Assembly: GCF_008274785.1 (NCBI RefSeq)
Contig: NZ_VTPU01000026.1
Location: forward strand, 1-35,814
DNA from: Halomonas eurihalina
GTDB lineage: Bacteria > Pseudomonadota > Gammaproteobacteria > Pseudomonadales > Halomonadaceae
Reading direction: 5' to 3'
DNA: 35,814 nt
Shown: positions 35,447 through 35,814 of the stretch, in pieces
How the letters are laid out: every line of letters begins with the position of its first letter
How positions within the stretch are numbered: the first letter of the stretch is position 1
Made by a program: the position numbers and the translations under genes
Notes under the pieces: generated by a model
What the model was told of the DNA's origin: nothing
What the model saw: only the letters and a program-made list of their open reading frames with translations
Databases searched by the model: none

Positions 35447-35814
35447 ATGGCCGATCGCAGCGGACTGCAGTTCACCCTGAGCCTGACCGGTGCCGGTCAG
35501 GCCGACCTGGCAGTGGTCGACTTCACCCATGAAGAGGCGCTGTCGTCGCCGTTTCATCTTCATGTGCGCTTTGCCAGCCGCGCCGCCGACCTCTCGCCGG
35601 AAGCACTGCTCGACCGCCCGGCGAGCCTCACCGTGTGGCAGGACGGCGTGGCCCAGCGGCGGGTCCACGGCATCGTCGCCGAGTTCGGTCGCGGCGACCG
35701 CGGCCATCGGCGCAGCCACTACGAGGTCGTGATCCGTCCCTCGCTGTGGCGGCTCTCGTTGCGCCAGAACTCGCGGATCTTCCAGCGCGTCTCGCCGCTG
35801 ACCATCCTCAACAC
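35447..35814 (+). CDS. vgrG: VgrG spike protein (TssI), 3' part outside the window
   Basis: The first 122 codons are present from ATG 35447. The N-terminal gp27-like part is recognised by GLQFTLSLTGAG, DFTHEEALSSPFHLHVRFAS, LLDRPASLTVWQDG, RRVHGIVAEFGRGDRG, YEVVIRPSLWRLSLRQNSRIFQ and the final LTIL. It is a separate gene from the vgrG at the left edge, which lacks its N terminus here. Next to the PAAR gene it completes the main-cluster spike set. Confidence 0.95.
   Translation, partial: MADRSGLQFTLSLTGAGQADLAVVDFTHEEALSSPFHLHVRFASRAADLSPEALLDRPASLTVWQDGVAQRRVHGIVAEFGRGDRGHRRSHYEVVIRPSLWRLSLRQNSRIFQRVSPLTILN

Overview
The window is a high-GC chromosomal stretch carrying one type VI secretion system (T6SS) locus, with every recognisable gene on the + strand. 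The GC content, the Asp/Glu-rich proteins and a gene order matching the Vibrio cholerae main cluster (vipA, vipB, tssE, vasA to vasK) suggest a halophilic gammaproteobacterium, perhaps Halomonadaceae. That assignment rests on style and synteny, not on a marker gene.

Left part, 1 to about 7100: an effector module. The 3' part of a vgrG (1-1551) overlaps a DUF4123 adaptor gene (1548-2462). Next come a 1157-residue VasX-type effector with a multi-helix membrane region (2475-5948) and a membrane protein placed where an immunity gene would be (5963-7096).

Accessory part, about 7100 to 14740: a second, patchier set of modules. It opens with a promoterless vgrG 3' end (7257-7610) whose first 185 bp are about 98% identical to the upstream vgrG but whose tail differs. 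This fragment overlaps its own DUF4123 adaptor, followed by a DUF3304-like small membrane protein and a Tle1-type (DUF2235) protein in which the expected catalytic Ser and His positions are changed. Debris follows: a headless frameshifted effector-like fragment, three tandem Sel1-repeat secreted proteins (frameshifted, intact, truncated), an AT-rich membrane protein and a short orphan ORF. Long poly-G tracts lie inside two of these genes.

Intergenic region 14738-15192: a candidate sigma-54 promoter, an inverted repeat and a pair of 9-bp direct repeats lie before the structural operon.

Right part, 15193 to 35814: a tightly packed operon, tssB, tssC, tssE, tssF, tssG, tagH (FHA), tssJ, tssK, tssL, tssH (ClpV), vasH (sigma-54 activator), tagO/vasI, tssA (VasJ type), tssM, a GNAT acetyltransferase, a PAAR protein, and the 5' part of a second vgrG that runs off the window. 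TssJ/L/M form the membrane complex, TssE/F/G/K with VgrG and PAAR the baseplate and spike, TssA/B/C the sheath and its assembly factor, and TssH recycles the sheath. No hcp (tssD), ppkA, pppA or tagF is present here. The most interesting feature is the direct repeat linking the two vgrG 3' ends: recombination across it would delete the VasX module and join the upstream VgrG, in frame, to the second tail, adaptor and Tle1-like cargo.
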